DNA of 64,000 nucleotides, taken from positions 214,932,103 through 214,996,102 of the forward strand of contig CM061063.1 of NCBI GenBank assembly GCA_030762895.1. Direction: 5' to 3'. The DNA comes from Sophora flavescens. Its lineage: Eukaryota > Streptophyta > Magnoliopsida > Fabales > Fabaceae. Under the pieces are notes generated by a model, which saw only the letters and a program-made list of their open reading frames with translations, was not told where the DNA came from and ran no database searches. The position numbers and the translations under genes are program-made. Positions 1 through 11,580 of this stretch are shown here, piece by piece; within the stretch, counting starts at the first letter, position 1, and each line of letters starts with the position of its first letter.

Positions 1-2228
1 AGTTAAACCCTATTTTGGCACTTTTAGGCAACCCTAAGTATGACGGCAGCCTCTCTCGTTTGTTCCCTTTGAATCCAATAGTTGTTTGGTGTTCCGTTCG
101 TGTTTTAGAGAGTAAAGTCACACATTAAGTGCCAATCGTAAGGTAATAGTTCTTCCCTTTTTGGTTTCCCTTTTCTTGTTCTTGATTTGGGAACTAATTG
201 GTTAACCTTTTTGTGTTAGCCAAGGCTTGGGATTGTTCGTCGAGCCGTTCGAGGGAACCAGTTAGGATCACGTTGGTTGTCGTGGTCTACCGTTTGGCTT
301 TCTACTATCGAATTCTTCATACCAGGTACGGGGAGAAGGATAGTGTATACATTAGGCAAGGGGGTAACGTAAGATGAGGGGTTCCCATAACCCCGGTGTT
401 GTTAACTGTTATGAATGTTAATGTTATCTTCAAATATGCCTAATTGTTGTTAATGCCTATAACATGTTTGACTGAATGTTGTTAATTATTGGTATGCATG
501 TCATATGCCTATTTGATGTAGTTGTTGAAATGTCATGATGTTGTATGTTTGATGATAACTGTTATACCATTGGCTCATTGATATTAATGACAATATGATG
601 TGAATGTTGTTGACTGTTGTTATTGCCCATGATTCTGGATGATTGGTACGGTAATGTTGAAGACGTTGATAAGACTCTAATTGGTTTAATTAGGACTCTT
701 AGTTAACATATGAATTAAAGGATTAATTCCCCAATGCTTCATAAAACATGAACTATTAATGAGAGGTGAGGATTGATGCCAACTGGATTAGTCACAGGAC
801 CCTAGGAATTGATCTGAGAGTGTTTAGGGAGTTTTTGGCTTGAAAGACATAAGTTGAATCTGCCCAGAACAATGCGACTGGCCCAAGACTACGGTCGTAC
901 TAAACAGGGAGCACGCCCATGCTCCCAGTTCAATTCGGGAAGGCAGTCCACGCATTGAGCACGGTCATGCAGGACAGTGAGCACGACCGTGCTCCACTTA
1001 AGTGGCAGCACGATCGTGCTGGGATGAGCATGCTCGTGCTCCCCTTACTGGTCAAAATCTGATATTAAAAGAACAAAGGGGTGCCTAACCCCAAATGGAC
1101 CCAATAATGTAATAACACACCAATCGAATGAAGAAGAGTTAGATAACTTAATTAAAAGATTAATTAAGATAAAAAGATTAATAAGCTGCTTAAGTCGGTG
1201 CCCTTTGGACTACCGCACGTTGACCCACTTTGGTGCTTTTTGGCCAAAATGGCCTCGATGTTTTTTGGTCGAGGTGTTGATAAGTTGAACCTTAGTGTTT
1301 TTTGGCTAAGGGGGCCTTGACCCAGAAAGGTTAAGGTGTTGATGTTGATGATGGTGATAAGTCTTGGGTGCTTATTGGCCCAAGCAAATGAGGTGGTTGC
1401 CTTGTTTGTTGTTGTGTTCATGCATTCATACGTCGAAGTTGTTAGTGGGGGAAGTTCAACATAGGGGAGGTCGTCCTAGAGTACGACAATCTGGCCAAGC
1501 TCGGGTGGTTCGATCAAGGTTTGGTAAACCATGCGCCCCCACGGTGGCGCATCCACGTTATGATGCATCGACTATCCAAGGGGTTCACCCATGATTTGGT
1601 GAACAGCCGGCGATGGTGCTTTTTGGCCAATGTGGATATGTAACTCCGAAGTTGCCTTCCTGAGATAGTTTGGATCCACATGCATAACGAAGTAGCGGAG
1701 TAGTGTTGCACCGCATAGCATATGTTGGTTGTGTTGATATGTTGTTATTATTGTTATATAATGATGTTATATGTTGTTTATTGCTATGCCATGTTATGAT
1801 GTATGTTCATATTGCTTACTATATCCATGTCGTTGTGTTTACATGATTTCTTAGTCCCCGTTCTCTGTCTTCTTGTTGGCATGCATGGTTTTATGCAGAG
1901 GATGGTGAGCAGCCAGGAGAGGAGTGACTCTAAGGAGCCGCCACTCGTAGTTAGGATTTCCCTGTTTCTAGTCTAGTAGTTTCTGTTGTATTCTGAGGGT
2001 TTATTTCGGAACGGTTATACCAGCTCTGTATGTGACATCAGGGTTGGGTTATGATATTGCTTCGTTATGTTTTATTTCTTTTAAACCTTTATGTTATTTC
2101 CACGTTGAGTTGTTACAATGTGGTACCTTTTATCCAAGTTTTTATTTTAATGAAATAAATGCATGTTTTTAAATTACCTCTTTTAAGTAAATGTTTTATA
2201 AATAATATGCGGGGTAGAAGGTGTCACA
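1..2228 (+). repeat. LTR of Tekay-like gypsy element A (5' end outside window)
   Basis: This is a long terminal repeat that ends in CA at 2227-2228, just before a tRNA-Met primer site. Its first bases match 58047 onward in a second copy, whose LTR starts TGTAACACCCCG at 57692. About 355 bp of this copy therefore lie left of the window, and the full LTR is about 2.6 kb. A long LTR with TGTAACACC ends is usual for Tekay/Del chromoviruses. A GC-rich block at 906-1041 holds several GCACGACCGTGC-type palindromes. A degenerate repeat with GCTTTTTGGCC-like cores recurs at about 1231, 1258, 1291, 1367 and 1613. Small open frames here are not conserved coding sequence. Confidence 0.85.
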
Positions 2229-2233
2229 TTTAG

Positions 2234-2245
2234 TGGTATCAGAGC
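2234..2245 (+). other. Primer-binding site of element A (initiator tRNA-Met type)
   Basis: TGGTATCAGAGC is complementary to the 3' end of plant initiator tRNA-Met. It lies five bases after the LTR end. This fixes the LTR boundary and the plus orientation of element A. Confidence 0.9.
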
Positions 2246-2963
2246 AGTTCGGTCAAGTTCAGAATAACAACAACGGAGGACCGGCTGAGTTTCAGGGTCT
2301 CGACAAGTTCCAGCGGAACAATCCGCCGTCTTTCAGAGGAGCTTATGACCCCGAAGGAGCTTTGTTGTGGATGAGGGAGATCGAGAAGATCTTCAGATCT
2401 ATGGACTTATCTTCGCCACTTTTATGCTCACTGAGGAGGCTGAGCACTGGTGGGAGAACTGTCGTCAGAGGATGGTGGCTGAGGGTACAGCAGTCACCTG
2501 GGCTGTGTTCAGATATAGGTTTCTGGAGAAGTATTTTCCTGCGGATGTACGTGACAAGAAGGAGATAGAATTCTTGGGGCTGAAGCAGGGAAATATGTCA
2601 GTGGGCGAGTAAGCGTCTAAGTTTGAGGAGCTGACTAGATATTACACACCTTATCAGGTCATGGTGAATGAGCAGTCAAAATGTGTAAAGTTTGAGGATG
2701 ACCTTCGTCCGGAGATCAAGCAAGCGATCAGTTATCAAGATATCAGAGTCTTCCCAACCTTGGTGAACAAGTGTAGGAACTATAAGGATGCCTACAAATC
2801 CAGAGCGGCGAGTTTCAGGAATTCAGATAGCCAGGGTAGTAAGAAGACCGTGCAGAAGGACAAGGGCAAGCAGCGTTATGCTCCAGTCGACCGGGATTTC
2901 AAGCAGAGTGGCAGGAAGCCACAGTTTTCTCCGGATAGGTCCGGGGATGGTAATTCTAACGAC
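2246..2963 (+). pseudogene. Broken gag of Tekay-like element A
   Basis: The fragment reads as a Ty3-gypsy Gag (Retrotrans_gag type) in several frames. It begins in one frame (PPSFRGAYDPEGALLW), shifts near 2400, and continues with WAVFRYRFLEKYFPADVR and IEFLGLKQGNMSVGE. A stop follows at about 2610, then FEELTRYYTPYQ and DLRPEIKQAISYQ. It ends near 2960 in a basic, Ser-rich linker, before the CCHC knuckle expected in the family. CACTA subterminal repeats start at that point, and the rest of gag and pol is not found in the window. It has a frameshift, a stop and a 3' truncation, so no functional product is expected. Confidence 0.85.
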
Positions 2964-3390
2964 TCTGAAGTCGGTTTTAGAACCGATGTTGAAACAAACA
3001 ATATTGTATATTGGCTCTTTAGACATCGGGTTACAACCGATGTCTAAAGTGCACCTTAGACATCGATTCCTAGCTAAAACCGATGTCTATAGTTCTCATT
3101 CAACAAACAACTGTAAGCAGAACAACACTTTAGACATCGGTTAAAAGCTAGAACCGATGTCTAAACTGTACTTTAGACATCGGTTCTAGCTTTTAACTGA
3201 TGTCTAATGTGCTCATTCAACAAACAACTTCAGCAGAACAACACTTTAGACATCGGTTAAAAGTTAGAACCGATGTCTAAAGTACAGTTTAGACATCGGT
3301 TCTAGCTTTTAACCGATGTCTATTGTGCTACTAATAATTTTTAAAAAATAAAAGAACATGACTTTCAAAATCAGTTTAGGCAATAACCGA
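2964..3390. repeat. Left subterminal inverted-repeat cluster of the CACTA element
   Basis: About eight copies of TTAGACATCGGTT or its complement alternate, forming consecutive hairpins with short AAAAGCTAG-type loops, for example around 3131-3171 and 3243-3283. In this superfamily such repeats are binding sites for the TNPA-like protein (family knowledge). The cluster starts abruptly after gag sequence, without a CACTA end. Confidence 0.8.
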
Positions 3391-3766
3391 TGTCTATAGT
3401 GCATTTTTTTTAAAATAATTAGTTTACATTAGTTACAATCCTTTCCCCTATTTTAGTATTACATCCAGATCAATCCTAACAAATTAACAGAATCTAAATA
3501 TTCTCAACACAGAATCACTTATACAACCAAAACACACACTAAATTAATATACTATATTGATTACGAACAATACATACACTTCAATTACTTTCAGAGCTAA
3601 ACACGTGATAATGTTGCAAGTAGTGTAAACTGAACAATATGACAGCAAAGATACTTAGAATCCAAAAAACTAGCTAGTACATGATATGTTATAGATTTCA
3701 AGTCAAAATATATATTAGTCAAAAAACTAGCTAGCACATGATATGTTTATAAACTAACTACACAAA
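3391..3766. other. AT-rich CACTA 3' region, no gene seen
   Basis: This stretch is AT-rich and lies between the subterminal repeats and the stop codon of the minus-strand transposon gene, so it probably includes that gene's 3' untranslated region. A short direct repeat (ACTAGCTAG and ACATGATATGTT) occurs at about 3668 and 3725. No open frame or RNA gene was recognised. Confidence 0.5.
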
Positions 3767-6311
3767 CTATGATTGGTACACTTCAAAAAAGAAGGTTGCC
3801 CAATGCAACCTTATGTCATTAATGTCCCCTGCAGAGAGTGGAGTCGGACTGTCGAATATCTGCATGTTCAATTGGACATAATATTAATCTTATAAGTAAT
3901 AAACTAAAATAAAACATAACTAATCTATAACTGTTAAAACTAATTGTCTTACTAATTAGTTACCTCCTGCCATCTTTCAGTAATACCGGAGGAGACAATT
4001 TGGAGCATCCACATCATCATGTAATATCCGCACTCCCATCCGCCATGTTGTCTACGAGACTACAAATGAAACCAAATTTGAATATAAAGAATTAAACACA
4101 AAGTAATAACTATTGTAAACTACACTTGAAGCATTTGTACTAATAAACATCTTACGTTAGGAATAATCCACCTAATAGGCCTACGCCTTTCACCACCCAA
4201 AATGCGGTTGCATCCATAAAACTATCGTAAGAAAATAAATATTAATTAAAGTATATGTTATAGATTTCGGATAAATAAAGCAACTTGATTACCGATTAAA
4301 TTAATTAAATGCTTACGTTTCAATAGCGGTCTTGAGATCCTTTGTTGGCTTCCTTCCCACCGAGCAGAAGAAGACCACGACATTCACACAAGGACATAAG
4401 ATCAATAATTTCCAATGTTTACTGCATTTGCGAAACAGTTAGTGACAAGTCATATATAATTATAATTAAATAACTTGTAAACATGTACTTACTCATTGAG
4501 GTAAGGCGCAAGGTAGCAATGTTGATTGCCTCGAGTAGTATAGGACGTATGTTCGCGACCATGTCTTCTGATAGAAGAAGCAGCACAATGAACCCAAAAA
4601 TGGCGAGGTTGCCCTTATCAATACACAGATGATGCAGATACCTAAGATATTAATAAAACATGTTAATTATAATAATATTTAAAATTTAATTAGTTAAATT
4701 ACAAATAAAATGTACTTACGGGCACCATAACGAGATGTTCGCGGCGCTAACCATTTCACCCTGAAGAGCCATCTCTATAATTTCCTTCCCTAGGATATAA
4801 AAATGGTCATCTGGCCTACCATCATGTTCCAACTTTAGAAAAGTTGCACCTATCCCTAAAGTCACAACCTCTACAACCAGGCTTTTAAAAACATCACGAG
4901 GATCCCCTTTGTCGATCCCCTAAACAACAAACACAAAACATTAGTAATCACAGTTAAGTTATTCATTTGTAATTAATTGAATGATTAAATGAATACCTTG
5001 GTAGGAGCAGACTTCTTGGGCCTTCCCGGATCCGACCTTTTAGGCGGAACATTTTTTCTAACATCCTAAATAAAAATACATAAAGCATTAATAGTAAACA
5101 CAAATAAATTATTTCAATTATAAATATAGAAAAACACAAGTAATTGAATATCTCAGATGCAACAAAAAACCTAACCAATCTTCTTGGCCAAGGGATGATG
5201 TTATCGAAGGCCTCGCCCACTGTTTGGACCTCCTTAGTGGGTACAGGGACTCGAGCATCAGCATCTCGAATATCTTCAACCTCCACCCTCACCTGATCAT
5301 CCTCTAATGTACGGTGGTGTATGGTATTCCCCAAGTTGTGTGCCCTCCCCAATGCCACTAAGTGGCGATCATGATGATCATCAACATACAGCTCACACCT
5401 ATCAGGATCCTCATCATCAGGCTAATGAGGAGAATCACATGAACCCTTAGTGCTCACATGGGCAGAGGGTTGGACACCTGTGTTTTGTAGGGACATAACA
5501 GCCAAAGCTGCTAGTTGCTGGGAAAACTGTTGGGTCATATCCTATCTAAGATCATCTGCAATCTCTCGTTTTAGCCGTTCTCTATCTGCATCATCATCCC
5601 TGTGGCGTTGGTGTGAATATGAACCATGGTATTGGCAAATGCCAATGCCCCATCCAACACCAATGACACGGCCCGGGAGGTCTTGTTTACCGATGGCAAC
5701 ATCTAAGATATCCTGGCGGCCTTTAGGAACAAAGGTTCCTTGAGTGGCCTGTTCGTCCAAGGCATCCTATAACATATAGAATATTACGTCACATTACAAT
5801 TAGGTAACATTGTTAAAATCACAATTAGAATTCAAACTATACTTACCATCTTCTTAGCTACTTGGCATGCCTCCTCAGATGTATATTGTCTCGTATTTAT
5901 TTGTCGGGCTCTCTTCCATGCACGATGGCGCGGGGGTGGAGGTGGATCAACAAGGACGATTTTCAGCGGTAGGATCAGCTTGAGATGCTTCTTCCTGTCG
6001 TCTTTTCTTTTCCTCTTCCACCATTTTCCTTTTAAAACCTTTATATCCCCCACGAGACAATATATGGGGGTGGACATTCTTACTTTGGATTTCCTGCCCC
6101 TTTTTCCTCTTCACCTGTTGTAAATAAAAGATAATTAAATTACATAAGTAAATTAATAAGATTAATTAAATTAATTAAATTTAGAGACAACTCAATTAAG
6201 TTAACTTGAAAGTTGGGATCATGTCTGCTCTGAATAAAGCGATCCCACGTCTCCTGGTCAAGAAACGGTACACCTCAAGTGGGTTCTTCTGACTCAGATT
6301 GAATATGTAGT
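3767..6311 (-). pseudogene. CACTA-encoded protein, distal exons: Transposase_24 end and Ulp1-like protease
   Basis: On the minus strand I can trace exons at about 6206-6311, 5847-6114, 5176-5765, 4997-5065, 4720-4919, 4493-4641, 4317-4421, 4155-4221, 3966-4073 and 3767-3859. Most have GT donors and AG acceptors. The first three continue a Transposase_24 (Ptta/En/Spm) domain, with HPHILSRGGYK and GKQDLPGRVIGVGWG-type segments. The last ones read as a C48/Ulp1-like cysteine protease: SKHWKLLIL carries the catalytic His, and RRQHGGWECGYYMMMWM carries the Gln-Cys pair. The final exon is a usual C-terminal segment ending EVYQS and a TAG stop at 3767-3769. There is a frameshift near 5950, and exon 5176-5765 has in-frame stops near 5539 and 5421. 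Splice sites are by eye, and the 4155-4221 junction is uncertain. Confidence 0.75.
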
Positions 6312-7938
6312 TGTTGGAATCAAAGTGGTTTTGGATTTAATAATCTCTAAGTTTTGATGCTAACAAAAGGATTAAATTTGCTTGGTAAAGTGTTAGTTAA
6401 GATCTAACAAGTGAGTTCAGTTTATGCAGGAACATTCAAAATAATATAAGGTATACAATGCTTGGACTTGTGCAAAGAATTACCCGTCCAAAGGTTATTT
6501 GAACTGTTTATAATTTAATTGATAAGTAGACTGGTTTTCTAAAGTAGACGATGCTATAAATGAATACCTAAATAACTTGTTAGCTATAGCAAGTCCAAAG
6601 ACTTGAAAATAAGCGCGTCCATTTTGCCACGTCAGTAGACGAGGGCTATCCTTGAAACTCAAGTATACATCCTAGTGCCTAAACTAAAATTCAGTAGAAG
6701 TCCATAGTGCCACGTCATTGGACGGAGGTTCTCTAACGACTTAGCAAGTCCAAAGACTTGTGTGGACGAGCGCTTATACCATATTAGTAGACGAGCGTAT
6801 CTACCACATTAGTGGATGAGCCCTTCTGCCACCTCAGTGGACGAGTAGAATTAAAACCTTGTGTAGATGCGTTCTTAAAAGTAAGTAGACGGTTCTATAT
6901 GTTTTATATCTTTACTACCTTGAATGTGATTTAATGCAATTTGGTCTACAATGAATTTATTTCAAATGATTGATATTTATTTCAAATGAATATTTGTTCT
7001 TTCCATTTGTCTTTATCCGATTTAATGTCTTGTTTCCCTTAAGAAAATTCATAGTATTATCAAGGAAATAAAAAAAGTAAATAGTACAATTGGAATTTCA
7101 AAACGAACTGTACGATGACATCTTTATTGCTGGACAAAAGCTAGGTTATACACAAAGGAGGAAAAAATAGCTTTTAAGGTACAACTGCTCAGAACAGTGA
7201 GCCTCCATTTTGTGATTTTCTGATAACCAAGGATACTTTTCAACTCGCCAAAATCAAGCTATCAGTCTCAACGGGTATCATGCATAAAATGCTATCTCTA
7301 AACAGGATTATTCAAAGTAACCATTGAAGAATTACAAGAGCAGAAGAAGGTCACTATTATAAGTAGAAGACCTCAGTTACTGAAGAACAACTTTTGTGAG
7401 CCCAACCTCTGCCAATACAATTCTTGAGAAGGCAAGCTCTTATTCTTTCATTCTTTCAAAAGAAAAAGTTTGTAATCTTTTAGTTTGAATATTGTTGTAA
7501 TATTCAACAGATCTTAAATTGTCATACTCTCACACTTAGTGAGTTAAGAAGATCAACTTTTAAATCTCTAATAGAGTTAGAGCCTGAAGAGGCTTGGTAA
7601 GAAAGGAATACTTGTATCCGGAAGAGGTGTTGAATACTTGTTGTGTAATCTATTTGGAGAAATAGTGGAAAAATCCTTCAAGTCGAAGGGACTGGACGTA
7701 GCTCTTGGTTGGAAGAGAGTGAACTAGGATAAAATCTCTTGTGTGAATTTTCTATCCCTAAACTCTTCAGTTTATTTGCTTATACTAACTGTGGGGTTTT
7801 GATAATGCTTTTGTTAATCCTTTAAAAAGGATTTCTTGTGTGCTTAATCTTTTTATCTTCTGCTTGTGAAGAAGTTGTTCAAAAAGGTTTTTACGAAAAT
7901 AATTAACAAACACAATTCAAACCCCCCCCCCCCCCCCC
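6312..7938 (+). repeat. 5' LTR of the SIRE-like element (its last 20 bp lie at 31527-31546)
   Basis: It matches 51503-53144 over its length, starting TGTTGGAATC against TGTTGGTACC. A short array of GACGAGCG-type units with a spacing near 28 bp lies at 6755-6850. A TATA-like site (TATTATAAG) is near 7355, corresponding to TATATAAG in the 3' LTR. The LTR runs into an 18-base C tract (7922-7939), where a Tekay-like element inserted. The terminal CTGTGCCAACTTCA is stranded at 31533-31546. Confidence 0.88.
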
Positions 7939-7939
7939 C
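7922..7939. repeat. Poly-C tract at the SIRE LTR 3' end
   Basis: Eighteen consecutive C residues form the left insertion junction of element B. Seven more C residues follow element B on the other side at 31527-31533. The target duplication is therefore hidden in the homopolymer. Confidence 0.9.
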
Positions 7940-9203
7940 GAGACACCCCGTTGTGCCCCATTGTATTATTACGTTAAAACCTTAATATTTATTTAATTAA
8001 TCGCGCGCTTATCGTTGTAAATACGTAAAAATTAAAACTTAATTAATAATCATATAACTTCTACAAATATAAAACACACCAAAACTATATTACATAAATA
8101 CACACATAAGTATCCTTTATTTTACACAACACTGTTTAGGGTATCCTCTAAGTAGGATCCCACACAGGTACTTATTTACACAACTTGCTTATAACTAACG
8201 GAAAACAAAACATCTTATGTGACTCACTGGCCCTAAACTTACTAAGCTACATTATTAGGATCAGTAGGTTAGTCTTCAGTGTCAACTTCATACGGAACGT
8301 CGTTCAACTCTTCAACAATCTCCGTCTCATATGGGGTTCCATCCATCTCCTCAGTAACATAGTCATCCATCTGGTCTTCTAACGTAACAAAGTAGACATA
8401 CACAAAAATACAAAAATAGGGAGATAAGAAACAGTTCTATCACCATAAGTGGAAAAGATTCATAGCATATAATACAATAATAGTCACAAACATGCATCAC
8501 TCAAAATCTACAATCATCCATCCTTTATAACATCATCCTCTACCCTCCAACTCATGCAACTAAACCTTTATGCCGACGTGGCCACTACTAATCCTGTCAC
8601 ACATCCCTCGTTAGGAATGTCAGTCAGTCGTCCAAGTGACACGTTCCCCACGCCGACGCACATTCTCATCCATGGTGAGAATGCTCATGCAAAGCAATGA
8701 CACTATAGCTGCACAGTACCCTCGGTGCACACCCTGATTCTCTCTCTCACTCTGTCAAGGGTGCTCATGCATAGCAATGACACTATAGTTGCAGAACTTA
8801 ACTTCTAATTTGGAATGGTCCACGAGAACTTCGGACCTCGTGTATCTCAAATACACGGTTATGAACAACAATGCAACACATGATTCTCACTGACTTTTAT
8901 CAATAACAACCTAGTACCTCAAACTTTTCCTCATAACCTCCACTTACACTCCATATCACATCACTTCTATAAAATAATAGCGAGGCACCTCTAATTCATA
9001 TTCAAAACTCTCACCCAAACAAAATACCTCCGAGCAATATATATCTTTCCTTAAAATCATCTGAGCAGAGTATTAAATTAAACCCAGGCAGATCATGCAT
9101 AACACATTAATCAATAGAATATTCAAATATCTCAATATCATATAAGGCAATTTATCACAACCAATTCATAATGGTCCAACCAAATAAATAACAAAGTCAG
9201 ACT

Positions 9204-9306
9204 CTGTCACGGCCTGGCCGTGATAGCCATCACGGTCGTGACAGACAACAAAGGCAAGTCATATTCTGTCACGGCCTGGCCGTGATAGCCATCACGGCCG
9301 TGACAG
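9204..9306. repeat. Palindromic TCACGGCC repeat block in element B LTR
   Basis: A unit of about 60 bp occurs twice. Each unit has a CACGGCC-TGGCCGTG palindrome followed by a CACGG(T/C)CGTG palindrome. The matching site in the 5' LTR (21596-21677) has lost 26 bp between two CACGG direct repeats, as expected for slippage at hairpins. Confidence 0.8.
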
Positions 9307-10429
9307 ACACTGAACATCCTCAATATTCTAAATATTCAAACACCGCAATAAAACGTCACATGCAGATGGAATACCTCAACCAGCGGATCACAAACAGTCA
9401 AAGGTAAATAATTCAGACATCCTTAAATAGGAATAATTGACTTAAAGCGATAAACCTACAATTCCCAAATCGTCATTGATATTACGGAAAAGGTTCCAAT
9501 ACGATTTTGGTATTGTCGATTACTCGACCACTAGTAGGGTTTAGGTCACCCTATGCCATTATTATAAATTATATACTACTTATCGGTTCCAACGATGGAA
9601 TGGTTCTTTCTCCCACCTGAGTTATCACCGGAAACACGTACACGACGATCCTCGTTATCCCGCCACGAGTTAACACAACCACCTTCAACCAAAAAACATA
9701 ACTATAATTAATCAACTAACAATCATCTATGACACTTTAGGGTTAGGTTCGGCCAAGACTTAGAAAATAGGTTTAGGATTATCTTATTAATGCCATCTTT
9801 TGGATCCTAGTTACTAGAGTCTTAACTAACATAGATTACTTACTACAAGACTAAAATTTGAAACAAAATCCTCTAACCTTTAGTGTTAGTGTTTCGGCCA
9901 AGGGCTGACTTTTAGGGTTCAAAATCCTTAAAATTTCTAATCATGATTAAGTCATAACTTAATGGTCCTTAATCAACCAAGATCATAGATTATTGTCTAA
10001 ACCACTAAATCTTAAACTCAAAACTTCCTAACTCTCATACTAAGATTCAGCCTCAACATGTTCATAGGACTAGGGTTTTTAGGAAAGAATTTTTTTATTA
10101 CATCATGCTCTTGGATTTAGATAATATGCATGATATCAAGAATATAGAAAGTGGTTTCAACATCATGAGATTTTTCTAGAATTTATTATGACTTTTCAAA
10201 GTTCTAGGTTTTGAAACTTAAAAGTGATGAACAAATATGAAATAAACTTGGAATCAAGAAATTTATTGAAGAACATATATATGATTAAGGAAGAAGATTA
10301 GGATTCACCTCTTGAAGATCAAAGACAAAGGAAATCCAAGAACTTGCTTCACAATTTGATGCTAAAAGACTTATAACTTAAGAGTTTTTGAGAGAAAGGC
10401 AATAGGAGGAAAATGAAATGTGAAGGAGG

Positions 10430-10438
10430 GTATTTATA
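10430..10438 (-). promoter_or_regulatory. TATA box of element B LTR
   Basis: The minus strand reads CTATAAATA. It is about 1.1 kb into the LTR and is conserved at 22800-22808 and, with a similar context, at about 60678 in the related LTR fragment. This suggests transcription starts near 10400, giving a U3 of about 1.1 kb. Confidence 0.6.
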
Positions 10439-10665
10439 GAGATGGGTGGCTCCATCTTGGAAGGATCTAGAAAGGATGAGTTGTCTTGTTCAAAGGATTG
10501 AAATGCAAATACTTCCTAGGGACCATTTTGCAAAGATTCCAAAAGTATAAGGACTATTTTACAAATTGCCAATAAATTGTAATGATGACTATTTGCCACA
10601 TTAAATGTGGTCTTATCTTGACTATTTTGGTCTGATTTTGTCATAAGATATTTTAGGAAGAATCA

Positions 10666-10745
10666 AGAAGAGTTTAGAACATTATAGAAGATGGTAGAAT
10701 AATGTAGAATCATGTAGAAGAATGTAGAACATTCTAGAACATTCT
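10666..10745. promoter_or_regulatory. AGAA 10-bp array with perfect heat-shock element in element B LTR
   Basis: Eight 10-bp units each begin AGAA. The last two form aGAAc-aTTCt-aGAAc-aTTCt at 10726-10745, a perfect four-unit inverted GAA/TTC heat-shock element. It lies about 290 bp upstream of the TATA box on the element's strand. The array is identical at 23036-23115 in the other LTR. Heat-shock factor binding is inferred from the consensus only. Confidence 0.7.
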
Positions 10746-11534
10746 TGGCTCATCCAAAAATTATGAGGGCAGCCCCTTATCCCTCATGGGCTTGCGCATG
10801 GGCCTAATATATTTGGGCTTGGATTCATTTTTGTGGGTCCCACTAAAAGATTTAAGCTTAAGTATGACATAGGAAACTTGTATGGTTGCAAATAGGCTTC
10901 ATGGAATTAATCCATGGACAAGAAATTTGGTCTTCATTGCCATGGTCCAATAAGAGGGTGGGAGCAAGGGTTCTGGCCCAGTTCACTTAAAAAAAACTTA
11001 GAAACTAACTTAGGGACCAAAGTGTAACTAACAGAAAGTTCAGGGACTTAAGCGTAAAATTCAAAAATTGACACTTTAACCTTGTAGAACCTTCTAGACT
11101 TAAAAGTATGATTCATCCCCGTGAATCATCTCAAAATCCTAAGATAAACTCTTTATCTGCTCTTGGAAACTTCGAAATCCACTCTGCCGCTCACCCGATT
11201 ACGTATTCCGCTTGAAAAATGTAAATTATTTTATTTTTTTCTGAAATAAATCTAAAAATACAGAATTATAGGAAATAAAATAAAAACCTTAAGTCTTTTG
11301 TTCACGAATTAAAATTAGGTCTTTTGAGCAGTATAAATATACTGTCAGTGAAAATAGCGGGCCGAGATTCGCCCGTCGTTTCAACCTAAATTTTAATCGT
11401 AGCTTCCTACATTCAAGTAGGATTGAGTGATGAACTCCGTTTATTTAAAATAATTTTCTAATACTCATATAAATATATACAAATAATCGTTCGCATTTCG
11501 ATTATTTTGAAAAAGTGAACATCGGGGTGTTACA

Positions 11535-11548
11535 TTACTACCCCACTT
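11535..11548 (-). other. Polypurine tract of element B
   Basis: On the minus strand AAGTGGGGTAGTAA directly precedes the LTR start TGTAACACC. This is the expected position for plus-strand priming. Confidence 0.75.
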
Positions 11549-11580
11549 AAAAAAAATTTCGTCCTCGAAATTTACATACT

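Larger units (their letters stand above)
7940..11534 (-). repeat. 3' LTR of Tekay-like element B
   Basis: This 3.6-kb LTR is the complete reference copy for the family. It matches 20561-23387 plus 31010-31526 at roughly 97-98% by eye. On the minus strand it shows, in order: the TGTAACACC start, a 10-bp AGAA array with a heat-shock element (10666-10745), a TATA box CTATAAATA (10430-10438), and a duplicated block with CACGGCCTGGCCGTG and CACGGCCGTG palindromes (9204-9306). There is no protein-coding frame of note. The small frame at 8185-8382 is LTR sequence. Confidence 0.88.

Noticed and set aside
3000..3340. Regular spaced repeats resembling a CRISPR array
   Set aside because: The units alternate in orientation as hairpins and are CACTA subterminal repeats. 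A plant nuclear context also rules out CRISPR.
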